From Isohypsibius dastychi (taxonomy: Eukaryota; Tardigrada; Eutardigrada; Parachela; Isohypsibiidae), in contig JAQIWT010001466.1 in assembly GCA_034696485.1 (NCBI GenBank), forward strand, positions 1 to 10,691: a stretch of DNA of 10,691 nucleotides. Direction: 5' to 3'. The translations under genes and the position numbers were made by a program. Below, in pieces: positions 1 to 6,960 of this stretch. Within the stretch, counting starts at the first letter, position 1. Each line of letters begins with the position of its first letter. The notes below the pieces were generated by a model that was given only the letters and a program-made list of their open reading frames with translations, ran no database searches and was not told where the DNA came from.

Positions 1-31
1 TTTAATACTACTGTCCAATGGTATATATTGT

Positions 32-45
32 CCCCCCCCCCCCCC
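32..45. repeat. Poly(C) tract, 14 nt
   Basis: An uninterrupted run of 14 C lies just beyond the stop codon (48-50, minus strand) of the exon at 48-251. On the minus strand it is a poly(G) run able to form a G-quadruplex. It is the first of three such tracts in the first 1.7 kb. Its length may be unreliable in an assembly. Confidence 0.95.
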
Positions 46-47
46 AA

Positions 48-251
48 CTACACATGAGAAAGCCTGGGAGTACGAAAATCAGGAACAGTACACATTCCAT
101 CCTTGTCTTGGCTCACTACATCCTTTCTGTCTGGAGCAACGAACATCACTTTCGAAAATTCCCCCTTTTCAACTCTCGCGACGTAAAAATTTATTTTTGG
201 TAGAGCAAACATCAAATACAATACCATTTGCGATATGTTTCTATGAATCAG
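48..251 (-). CDS. Terminal coding exon, probably of the secreted-protein gene starting at 1171
   Basis: Read on the minus strand, an AAATTCAG acceptor ends at 252 and is followed by 67 open codons to a TAG at 48-50. The peptide starts LIHRNISQMVLYLM, continues through YVARVEKGEFSKVMFVAPDRK and ends in RTPRLSHV. It is charged, well balanced and looks like genuine protein. A candidate preceding exon reads in a compatible phase at 435-376 (includes NSSAVFREEKVPCEG), with a weak AAA/GTGAAA donor and a 124-bp intron. The link to the exons at 586-1171 is plausible from strand and order, but I could not close it in phase. The family is not recognised. Confidence 0.5.
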   Translation of the reverse strand: MIHRNISQMVLYLMFALPKINFYVARVEKGEFSKVMFVAPDRKDVVSQDKDGMCTVPDFRTPRLSHV

Positions 252-294
252 CTGAATTTTTTTGACTCAGAAAACATTTTTTCCACAGAGTGAA

Positions 295-309
295 ACTTCC
301 GGCGGAAGT
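295..309. promoter_or_regulatory. 15-bp palindrome ACTTCC-GGC-GGAAGT (ETS-like), copy 1
   Basis: The sequence ACTTCCGGCGGAAGT has six-base arms around GGC and contains the ETS-family core CCGGAAGT/ACTTCCGG in one orientation. An identical copy lies at 480-494. Both are inside or beside intron sequence of the minus-strand gene. Regulatory function is inferred from motif resemblance only. Confidence 0.35.
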
Positions 310-479
310 TAATTCAGCTTGTGGTGCGAACAAGTCTTGTGTAAATGGCTGAACCCTCAAACTTCTCAGTTTCACTTTCGTCACCCCTTCACACGGGACC
401 TTTTCTTCCCTAAAAACCGCCGAAGAATTCCAAGTCTAGTAACTCCCGAACCGCCAGACATTTTCATTAAATAAAACAT

Positions 480-494
480 ACTTCCGGCGGAAGT
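480..494. promoter_or_regulatory. 15-bp palindrome ACTTCC-GGC-GGAAGT (ETS-like), copy 2
   Basis: Identical to the 15-mer at 295-309, with start points 185 bp apart and unrelated flanking sequence. The identity of two 15-mers at this distance is unlikely by chance. They could be binding sites or remnants of a small inverted-repeat element. Confidence 0.35.
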
Positions 495-585
495 CATCAT
501 CCTGTCAAAAATCGTTTTCTCGATTTTGAAAATGACCAGGATATGAAAAACATGTAGAGAGTGTGAAAATTTCGTGGAGAAATAA

Positions 586-1171
586 TCATTGATAAACATC
601 AAACTTCACATCATATACCGCACTACCCCCCCCCCCCCCCCTCTTTAGGTAGGGGGAGGGGGGACAAAACTTTAACCAGCAGTTCAGTTGCGAAAAGTTT
701 GCCTTCAATATTTCAGCACTCAGATCTATTCTATCTTGGTCGTCTATAGAGAAAAACTGGAAAATAATGTGATTCCTTGATAAAAATGGCTTCAATCGGG
801 CAATAGAGGAGAAAAGAAGGAGATGGCAAGGGAAAAAACAACAACAATGGAGATGGTTCTTCTTGATCTCGTGGATTAAAAGTTAGCCCAACCTGGCTCT
901 GCAAAACATCTTAAACCAAAACTACACACTTGAAACAATATTTCAAGATGAAGAAACTCGATATCGTCAGCGTAGAAGAAGAGTGAGCGGTCTGGAAAAC
1001 CAGAGAAGTCGACCAACGTACCAGCGTCTACTCTGAGTATAATCAAGAGAAAAACGGAACGCAACCAGCTCCAATCGACAGATCATACAAAATGCTTCTA
1101 AAAAAGTGGGAGTAGAATAGGGTGAAGGCAGAATATGAAGGAAACGAGATCAAAATAAGAAAAATGAACAT
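586..1171 (-). CDS. Secreted protein gene of unknown family, exons 1-3
   Basis: The minus-strand gene starts at ATG 1169-1171. Exon 1 (1171-1089) encodes a hydrophobic signal peptide, MFIFLILISFPSYSA. A GTATGA..ACTCAG intron (1088-1033, 56 bp) joins in phase to exon 2 (1032-930), which reads LVDAGTLVDFSGFPDRSLFF and ends LHLEILFQ. A GTGTGT donor and ATTTTCCAG acceptor (929-757, 173 bp) join in phase 0 to exon 3 at 756, reading FFSIDDQDRIDLSAEILKAN. Three consecutive junctions agree in phase, which is strong support. Exon 3 then runs into a 16-G tract (a Gly run) and would stop at 586-588, or it is spliced before that to the exons further left. The product is predicted to enter the secretory pathway. 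No catalytic motif or known domain is recognised. The CRE-like site at 1234-1245 lies just upstream. Confidence 0.6.
626..641. repeat. Poly(C) tract, 16 nt, in the frame of a minus-strand exon
   Basis: Sixteen C on the plus strand (poly(G) on the minus strand). It lies inside the open frame of exon 3 of the secreted-protein gene, giving Arg then a Gly run, with GTAGTG directly after it as a possible donor. Any length change shifts the downstream frame. Confidence 0.95.
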
Positions 1172-1215
1172 TATATTGCTCACTCCTGCTCTGCACCACG
1201 TAAAACTTGTGTGGT

Positions 1216-1245
1216 GTCTTTAAACGCCAGCGGCGTGACGTCACG
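1216..1245 (-). promoter_or_regulatory. Candidate promoter: CRE palindrome plus TTTAAA box
   Basis: CGTGACGTCACG at 1234-1245 is a perfect 12-bp palindrome containing the full CREB/ATF site TGACGTCA. It sits 63-74 bp upstream of the minus-strand ATG at 1171, with a TATA-like TTTAAA between them near 1218-1223. This fits a promoter for the secreted-protein gene. A TATAAAA at 1264-1270 on the plus strand could instead serve plus-strand transcription, but no good plus-strand gene starts there. Confidence 0.45.
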
Positions 1246-1306
1246 AAAGTTTTTGACCTCTCATATAAAATAGCATGTTGAGTCTATGAGGAGGTGTATT
1301 TATGAT

Positions 1307-1658
1307 TTTGGCGGAGACGCATGCAAATGCTTTGGTGACAAGCACCGAACAGAAGCCTGTGAAAAGACGACTTTAACGACATGGAGAAATACAGAACGGG
1401 GATATTACCTTTGAAAACGTTGCCAAATGCGCCAGGATTGGTCCAGGTCTTCACTCCATAGAACTTATGATCAGGTGCCCCACAGACGTTGATGATCACC
1501 CCGAGCACAATAAACTCAATAACGGCGACGATCTTGATGATCGAGAACGCAATCTCCACTTCACCATATCCCTTCACTCGCGAAAAAAATGTGATGACGA
1601 TCACGGTGAACAGGAAGATGGTGATCCATACGGAAGAGTTGACAATGTCACCCCAGTA
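1307..1658 (-). pseudogene. Fragment of a fungal-type amino-acid permease (YAT/AAP family, AA_permease), spliced
   Basis: After a CATTTAG acceptor, a minus-strand exon (1658-1409) reads YWGDIVNSSVWITIF, then GYGEVEIAFSIIKIVAVIEF, GVIINVCGAPDHKFYG and WTNPGAFGNVFKG. The GYGE(A/V)E..FS.IK segment, the following membrane helix, the glycine-rich GG.P turn and DPGAF..GFKGFCSVFVT are hallmarks of fungal proton-coupled amino-acid permeases. A 52-bp intron (1408-1357, GTAATA..TTTTCACAG) joins in phase to FCSVLVTKAFACVSAK, where similarity fades and a stop follows. About 100 residues of a normally 500-600-residue, 12-helix protein are present. Upstream exons are absent: a poly(C) tract and the F-box duplication lie there instead. 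It is therefore a relic or partial gene. Animal amino-acid transporters of the APC superfamily do not normally carry this signature, so fungal origin by transfer is inferred. Assembly contamination is less likely because it is embedded between nematode-like genes. Confidence 0.8.
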
Positions 1659-1687
1659 CTAAATGATAATGGCGCAGGATATCAGTA

Positions 1688-1702
1688 CCCCCCCCCCCCC
1701 CC
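1688..1702. repeat. Poly(C) tract, 15 nt
   Basis: Fifteen C at the left edge of the duplicated F-box unit. The matching place in copy B (about 8475-8490) is only C-rich with T interruptions, so the pure run is specific to copy A. Confidence 0.95.
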
Positions 1703-1705
1703 TAC

Positions 1706-2350
1706 TTTGTGCGATTTTGCATTGCGGACTTGTTTGGTCTTTATTTTGATTCTCATCTGATCTCGTTTCAACAAGAACACCTAACTGATAACACTTGGAA
1801 TTCTTGTCTGTTCCTCAGACTGTCAGCCATCATTAAATGATGATCGTTTGCCAGATAAGCTGTGTAAAGAAGAAGCCGTTCCGTGTTTTGTTCGAATCTG
1901 TTTGATTTGAATGGAGAAACTCATGATGGACGAGGAGCATTCTGGAGGTGATGCAGTCTCGGAAACTTCCCGATACTCCCCAGGGTGGATGCATCGTGAG
2001 AACTAAGTCTGTATTTGCATGTACTGTCACTATGGTTGTGGACTGAGATCTTTTGAAGGGGAGTTTCATTGCGCTGCTTGCTCCTCGGATCAGAACGCAG
2101 ATCCCTGTATTTTATCTCAATTTTCGTTATCCAGGAACATCAACGATCTCCTACAGAAATTTATGATAGTTATTTTTGAGAACCTCGATTCCTTCAATCT
2201 CAAGAAAAGTGAACGGTAATTTTTTCCGAAAGCAGTTTTTGGTCAACATTATCATCTTTCACTACTTGTTTGAAGCGTTTGCAAAGTATGGATGCAAATT
2301 ATTCGAGGAACACAAAGGTTTAGAACTCACCTTCAAATCGGTTTCCCTCC
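1706..2350 (+). repeat. F-box duplication unit, copy A (contiguous)
   Basis: About 645 bp match the right side of the window in direct orientation. The 5' flank (shared blocks include GCGGACTTGTTTGGTCTTT and GATCTCGTTTCAACAAGA) matches 8495-8694, and the coding and intron part matches 9560-9985. Similarity covers promoter, exons and introns, so this is a genomic duplication and not a retrocopy. It ends near CACCTTCAA at about 2337 plus a few diverged bases. Confidence 0.85.
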
Positions 2351-3392
2351 GCCCGCCGTCCTACTTTCGCACAACAACGTCGACCGGCTACGATACCGCA
2401 GAGACTGGATAGCAAAACTTCGCAGCTTGGTCAAACTGGACCTGAAGGTTTTGCATTTGAGAGCGCATACAGCCAAGCGTAATAGGTTCTGCGGTGCCAC
2501 ACAAAGTGCGAGGCGGCGCGATTGATTGATCGCTCTGCTTGATTGACTGATTGAGAGCTTGATTGTTTGTCTGTTTATGCACACAGTCCGCGGCAGAACG
2601 CAAGTGTACGCGGTTCACGACACGCTGGCAACGATGTGCTTTGCGAAGCGATTGGGGAGCAGACGTGCACTGTGGGGGTGTAGTCAAATTTCCTTCTGCA
2701 TTAATCAGGCAATCAACTTACTGAATGGCTGGCGTCGTAAGCGCCGCCTGAAATTAGTGTCGCACCGCAGAACCTATTACACTTGGCTGTACGTCTCTAG
2801 CGGACTTCGAGTGTGCTAAGTCGGAACAGAGGATAAGGTTGAATGGACTCGAAGATATCCGGGTACAAATTGGAATTGCAGTGGCCTCCAAATTGGACAT
2901 TGTTATATCTGATTGTAACGTTAACCGTGAAACGCAGTATGAACGCTTGATGACAGACACAAGGATAATTCGCTCAAATATTTAAGCGACCCGCTGGTTT
3001 AAGATGTTTGGATTCTCTACGCTGTATTTTGAAGAATTGTGGTTGGACAGTTTGGAGCAAATACCTACCCAGATAGCAAACCTGTTTCTCGCCGAGCACG
3101 GGCTACTGACGATGGAAGAGGCGGTTGCATTGCGCAAATTCGAAAGACGTCTTATAATCGATGAGGTACCGAATATAGAACGTATTTACAGTTGGCTGAT
3201 CGTGTCTCCCGTTCTAATAGGTAAGCATGCGTGGATGATTTCTTATACTTTTTGTTTCAATTTTATTTCAGGGGCTACGTGGAGAGTCATGATTGGAATG
3301 CGGTATTGACGACGATCGCTAATGGAGGACATGTTTCGAGACATGCGGTTCATGGGCTGCGAACGTGTTTCGCCTCTCTGCACTTTCAGTAG
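1923..3392 (+). pseudogene. F-box protein gene, copy A, disrupted by a mobile element and stops
   Basis: The gene starts at ATG 1923 (MMDEEHSGGDAVSE; exon 1923-1995). The F-box begins in exon 2135-2215 (INDLLQKFMIVIFENLDSF) and continues from 2276 (RVCKVWMQIIRG), matching the F-box pattern LP.E....IF..LD...L....RVCK.W. The long third exon reads DRLRYRRDWIAKLRSLVKLD up to a TA at 2468-2469, where a 320-bp element is inserted. Past it, the frame resumes exactly with TSLADFECAKSEQ, then IRVQIGIAVASKLDI, then a TAA at 2983-2985. The same frame continues to LWLDS, EEAVALRKFERR and a GTAAGC donor at 3221, with a 51-bp intron ending TTTATTTCAG at 3271. The last exon reads GYVESHDWNAVLTTIANGG to a TAG at 3390-3392, but only after a 1-nt frame shift; in the spliced frame a TGA occurs at 3307. 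Exon 1 lacks one base relative to copy B, and the F-box LP is LL. F-box proteins recruit substrates to SCF ubiquitin ligases. This copy is most likely non-functional. Confidence 0.8.
2468..2791. mobile_element. MITE-like element, 320 bp, TA target duplication, 51-bp terminal inverted repeats
   Basis: TA (2468-2469) precedes CAGCCAAGCGTAATAGG, and the right end is its inverted form CCTATTACACTTGGCTG followed by TA (2790-2791). The terminal repeats extend to about 2520 and back to about 2739, with roughly 86% identity over 51 bp and one gap. TA duplication and CAG..CTG ends fit a non-autonomous Tc1/mariner-like element. No transposase is encoded; the interior includes ATTGATTGAT-type short repeats. 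Deleting the element plus one TA (322 bp) joins GCG CAT A to CG TCT and restores the F-box reading frame, which proves the boundaries. Confidence 0.9.
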
Positions 3393-3458
3393 CTCATCCA
3401 GTCCTGCTGAACGGAGGAGTACCGCTTTTTTTGATTTGACCAAAGTTTGAAGAGCGAG

Positions 3459-3485
3459 AATAATTTGAATAATTTGAATAATGTG
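3459..3485 (+). repeat. 9-bp tandem repeat, three units
   Basis: Units AATAATTTG, AATAATTTG and AATAATGTG are consecutive. In one plus frame they read Asn-Asn-Leu repeats inside a short open stretch ending FGVDDSIG. The stretch 3393-3576 otherwise holds no gene I can support. Confidence 0.85.
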
Positions 3486-3834
3486 AAACTGTTTGGAGTG
3501 GATGATTCAATCGGGTAGATATCAATCTTGGATAATGGGTGTTTTTTTACCTGGATGTTCTTCTGTACTTCTACTTGCTCACAACAGAAATTTCGAAGCC
3601 AGAATTTCGTTTGCATGAAGCGAGGCACGTTCACAGTTTGTGCCAAGTTATCAAGAACTATCAGAACGAACTGCGTTCAAGTTGACCGTTTCAACGGCAG
3701 CTGGCTGCAGAGATCTCAAAAGCTCAAACTCGGACGTATAATTTTCAAAAGCAGGTCTTCAGAAATCAATCGGTCACGAAAAATGTCCTACCCGTACGTG
3801 ATTTTCCCGGCTGATTCAGACAAGTACATGATAA

Positions 3835-4131
3835 CCAGTTGTTCCAAATTGCGTTCGCGATGTCCTTCGATACACCACGGGGACCCGACTTGAATTTGCA
3901 TTGAAAGTTATTGATCAAATCATTCTTCGTTGAGTCTCCTCTTGTCACTTTCTTCTACGTGAACACTGTACACGCATGTTTATATTCGGGAAAAAAGCGG
4001 AGTATTTCGAAAAGGCATACCTTGTTATTTCAGAGAAAACATTTTTATCTACCGGAACTGGGCCGTCACAGGTATCTCGTCCGATGATTGACTCAATATA
4101 TGATGAGCTTGTGTCGGAATCAAAAACTTGA
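3835..4131 (+). pseudogene. Degenerate coding stretch with one internal TGA, family unknown
   Basis: A 99-codon plus-strand frame reads PVVPNCVRDVLRYTTG and EFALKVIDQIILR, then a TGA at 3931-3933, then CTRMFIFGKKAEYFEKAYLV and SEKTFLSTGTGPSQ, ending at a TGA at 4129. The composition is protein-like on both sides of the stop. Upstream, after a TTGCTCACAACAG acceptor near 3585, the three plus frames each carry short protein-like segments (such as EFRLHEARHVHSLCQVI and FKLTVSTAAGCRDL) that end at frame changes. I read 3586-4131 as decaying coding sequence, perhaps the tail of a relative of the adjacent F-box gene. A GTATCT donor at 4074 could also make this a spliced exon. Confidence 0.35.
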
Positions 4132-4325
4132 AAAATCAGCGGCTACTGCGATCTCGGTCCTTGGCCGGGCCAGAGTGAATTCGCTTTCTGGCTATGAAGG
4201 ATGAATTCCATTTGTCAGTCAGCGTCAGATCAAGTTCGTTAGAAATCAGCGACCTCTCTCTTACTTACAGTACCAGCGACCGACGCTTGATGAATGATGA
4301 TAAATGTTTCCTCATGTTCTTACAG

Positions 4326-4582
4326 CTTGACCACTCCACTCCCCCATCTGCTTCGTGACTACATTGCAGCGCTGAAGTTTCGGAACAAGGACCTCATGCT
4401 CGCTTCTGGTACCCAGTAAGCCATCACTATTTTCTCTAGCCCTCAGCCCTCTAGCTCTAGCCCTCAGTAAACGAAGTTTTTCTAAAAAAGAAGCACTCAG
4501 CACTATTATGGGAATTCTCCAACGCCACGGAGTTGAACAAGCTAAGGCCTTGAAATGTAGCTGTGACACCCACCATGAATAG
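4326..4582 (+). CDS. 3' exons of a small plus-strand gene, unknown family
   Basis: After TTCTTACAG (acceptor ends 4325), an exon 4326-4415 reads LTTPLPHLLRDYIAALKFRN then KDLMLASG. A GTAAGC donor at 4416 and CCCTCAG acceptor at 4467 define a 52-bp intron. The next exon (4468-4582) joins in phase and reads THKRSFSKKEALSTIMGILQ then RHGVEQAKALKCSCDTHHE to a TAG. Both exons and the junction phase support a real gene. The 5' exon is uncertain: an ATG at 4194 opens a frame (MKDEFHLSVSVRS) that would splice in phase from a GTTAGA site at about 4236. No known domain is recognised. The intron contains CTCTAGCCCTCAG-type repeats that offer several alternative acceptors. The gene converges on the minus-strand membrane-protein gene to its right. 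Confidence 0.55.
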
Positions 4583-4613
4583 CAGAAACTCAAATTTACC
4601 TCGGGATGAAGGT

Positions 4614-4619
4614 TTTATT
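4614..4619 (-). terminator. Candidate polyadenylation signal AATAAA (minus strand)
   Basis: TTTATT on the plus strand gives AATAAA on the minus strand, about 85 bp past the alternative stop (4703) of the membrane-glycoprotein gene. The position is sensible for its 3' end; no transcript evidence. Confidence 0.35.
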
Positions 4620-4702
4620 AACGTGGTTTATGTCAAGAAGTCCAAATCCCCTTTTATAAGATAAACACAGTCATTACTAGCGAGCTTCAATGCGGATTAC
4701 GT

Positions 4703-4838
4703 CTAGTGAAAATTGACGCTCTCACAGCCGTGAGTTTTCAAGAGTTCGTATTTTCTGGGACGTAACGGTCGTTCCAGATACATTCCTATCCATGAATATA
4801 TGCCAGATGAAACAATTCTGAAAACAGACAATCCTGTA
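4703..4838 (-). CDS. Alternative last exon of the membrane-glycoprotein gene
   Basis: From the strong GTGAGT donor at 4875, a GTGAACAG acceptor (exon from 4838, 37-bp intron) keeps the frame and adds TGLSVFRIVSSGIYSW then LERPLRPRKYELLKTHG, ending in a TAG at 4703. The better acceptor TGTCTGTTTTCAG (exon from 4817, 58-bp intron) instead creates a TGA at the junction and would make this a spliced 3' UTR. Both are inferred from sequence only. Confidence 0.35.
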
Positions 4839-4871
4839 CTGTTCACAAAAGCGCACACAAAACATGTGAAC

Positions 4872-6351
4872 TCACCATGCCAAAGAGTGAGACGGGTTCT
4901 CAACCGCAACACTTTCAAGGCGAATGACCAACTCTGTGCTGTTGGGAACTCCAACCACACGCACTGGCTTATGGTTATTTATAATTCTATTTTGTAAAAG
5001 ATTAATTTTCTTTTCAGAATGTTCCCAGGATTTCTGAAAGAAAACATATACAGATAATATTTTTCATTTCATGGAATGATATTTAACCTACTGCTTTGTG
5101 AATTACGTAGTAGATCCAACCAAACAAAACTTCAACGATGACAACGAGAGTGAAAAGCGCTAGCACTACCACCATACCGGTGACGCAGTATGTGAACAAC
5201 TTGCTTGGTGCAGCAGGTACGTCCACTCTGGTGACGTTTGCTGACGGGAAAACAGACTGGAAAAGGTGACTTTGATTTTGTTTTGGTATGGTCAGTGTGA
5301 TAGACATGATCCCAAAGCGATTCCCTAATTCTGATCCGTTCCATTTCGTGTCATTGGTACGCAAGATAATGGTCCTTGGATGTCGTTTGGTATCAAACCG
5401 CATCATCTGCTGACAAAATTCATTTCAAAAACTGTAGCGGAGATTCACACTTTCGAATACAGTTTACAGCTTCCAACTTTTAGTCTCTGTTCATAAATGG
5501 CCCAATCGCCAGCATGGCACATTTTTAAAACGAGCCGTCACACCATGGCAAATTTGACATAGGGGACTCGGTCTGCTTTTAACCAAGTTAAGGGGATTTC
5601 TCACAAGAGTCACGAAATTCTCAGTTGAAATCAGCTACTATCCACACCTTACATGTTGCAATAGCTGCTGATTTCGTGTTTGTTTCTCCATATTTCGGTC
5701 ATGAAAAAGCTGAATTTCATGACAGTAAATTTCACAGACCACGGGTGGAACCGCACTCCGAAATGTTAGAGTAAAAAGTTCAAAAACAGTAACAGAATCG
5801 AAAAAATGCCAAAATGAACGACTCACACAAACAGAATGGTTCTTAAAATGAAATTCTTTTTTTGCTTATTCATAATCTGCAGAAATTTCGAGATAACACT
5901 GAATCTGCAGGAAATTCCGACGAACCTGTGTTAAGTTACCCCAAAAAGACCAATCAAACACGGCAAGCGAAAATTCTTCGCTTGGCTGAACAGATCCGAC
6001 CACCGAAAAATTGGCCATCACCAACTGTTCGGAAAATGAGTTCCATCTGTAACAATTTGGAATGGCGGTGCATCGAACGAATTGCGGAGAGACAGTGAAG
6101 TTTGCAGTTTCATGTTTAACGGGAAGGTTCAGCTGACCAATCTACGGTAGAAAAATGTGAAAAACAATTTATCTAACAAACCATTGCCGTTTCTTTCTTA
6201 CCAGCTCGAGTTGTGTTGCCGATGGGTCAAGGTTGCAGTAATAAGTAACGCTGTCGCCGGACCATAACCATGCTGAAAACATCGTTAACATTGGTAAGAA
6301 GTACACAATACGACCGATAATCTCCATCATCATCGGTTGATGTTGAACCAT
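4872..6351 (-). CDS. Single-pass (type I) membrane glycoprotein, orphan family
   Basis: Minus-strand exons: 6351-6202 (MMMEIIGRIVYFLPMLTMFS signal peptide, then WSGDSVTYYCNLD); a 60-bp intron; 6141 to about 5930 (VSPQFVRCTAIPNCYRWNSF and EEFSLAVFDWSFWGNLTQ); an unresolved junction; an exon ending 5653 (VCEIYCHEIQLF); a 243-bp intron; 5409-5092; a 58-bp intron (5091-5034, GTAGGT..TTTCTTTCAG); and 5033-4872 (NNHKPVRVVGVPNSTELVIR, ending SHSLAW). Exon 5409-5092 ends with a membrane helix (VTGMVVVLALFTLVVIVEVL), leaving a short cytoplasmic tail. Six N-glycosylation sequons (NFT, NFS, NLT, NGS, NQS, NVT) lie on the outer side. Most junctions agree in phase, but the second-to-third exon junction does not close cleanly. 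A GTGAGT donor at 4875 allows 3' extension to a stop at 4703. The ATG lies 31 nt after an AAATTTAG acceptor-like site, a possible trans-splice site. The function is unknown; a receptor or adhesion role is only a guess. Confidence 0.65.
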
Positions 6352-6395
6352 ATTGATCGACTAGAACAACGAGAATTCCTTCCTAAATTTCGAGA

Positions 6396-6475
6396 TCATA
6401 TGAAGCAGAAAAAATCAATCTGGCAAAACTGGCGAGACATGGTGAGGCAGTTAGCCATCGGATTATTGATTTTGG
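6396..6475 (-). CDS. Possible terminal exon upstream of the membrane-glycoprotein gene
   Basis: A very pyrimidine-rich acceptor (TTAACTCTTTGTGTTTCCAG) ends at 6476 on the minus strand. It is followed by 25 codons including INNPMANCLTMSRQFC up to a TGA at 6396. It is short and I could not join it in phase to the exon at 6961-7058. If real, it ends only 45 bp before the next ATG on the same strand. Confidence 0.25.
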
Positions 6476-6960
6476 CTGGAAACACAAAGAGTTAAGACAA
6501 GAGAGAGAATGAATAAGAACGCCAGTGGGAGCATATATTTTCTGTCTTCTCCCTTTGTTCAGCCCCTTGTCTGAATGGTCCACTGGCCAGCGGCCAGCAT
6601 GGATAAAGTCAAATATGAACATAAATGTGTTCTCATATTAGTCAGATAACGACCGCGTGCTTCAAAATGTATCTACAGTGTACTGAAAATGCTGGCATGC
6701 TGGCTTGAAAGAATTGTATTTATTGAATTACTGTGCTACGGTAGTGAACACAATACTTCACACACATTGGTTTTCCTCAGAACCCTACAATTACAGTGTT
6801 CTCACGGTATGAATCTTGATAAAGCAGAGGAAATTTGATGAAAAATTAGCAAAGAGCTGACGTAAAATCGTCACATGAAACATATTCGTTTATTTTGACT
6901 AAATAAGGATTTCGGTTTAATCAAACATTTCAAAAAACAACTATACAAAACACAGCTTAC
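6476..6960. other. About 485 bp without a supported gene
   Basis: AT-rich sequence. On the minus strand it holds two AATAAA signals (6889-6894 and 6719-6724), suitable for ending the gene at 6961-7461, and a short open stretch after a TTTTACGTCAG acceptor near 6862 (LFANFSSNFLCFIKIHT, then GTGAGA). Nothing else is recognisable. Confidence 0.5.

Noticed and set aside
1467-1760. Plus-strand open frame of 97 codons
   Set aside because: It is antisense to the permease exon, whose minus-strand family signature is clear, and its end runs into the poly(C) tract.
2388-2687. Minus-strand open frame of 99 codons
   Set aside because: It spans the left half of the MITE and F-box exon in antisense. Its GTAEPITLGC segment is just the terminal repeat, which also appears at the other end.
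3169-3194. A 26-bp intron in F-box copy A (GTACCG..TTACAG) that would fix the 3' frame
   Set aside because: It is shorter than introns normally spliced in animals. A one-base lesion in a pseudogene explains the frame change more simply. A similar 26-bp GT..AG at about 3795 was dismissed for the same reason.
4312-4593. Minus-strand open frame of 93 codons
   Set aside because: It is antisense to two plus-strand exons that join in phase across a 52-bp intron; the Arg/Leu-rich part comes from the intron repeat.
5862-6098. Plus-strand open frame of 78 codons
   Set aside because: It is antisense to the second exon of the membrane glycoprotein, which has a sequon-rich frame and in-phase splicing.
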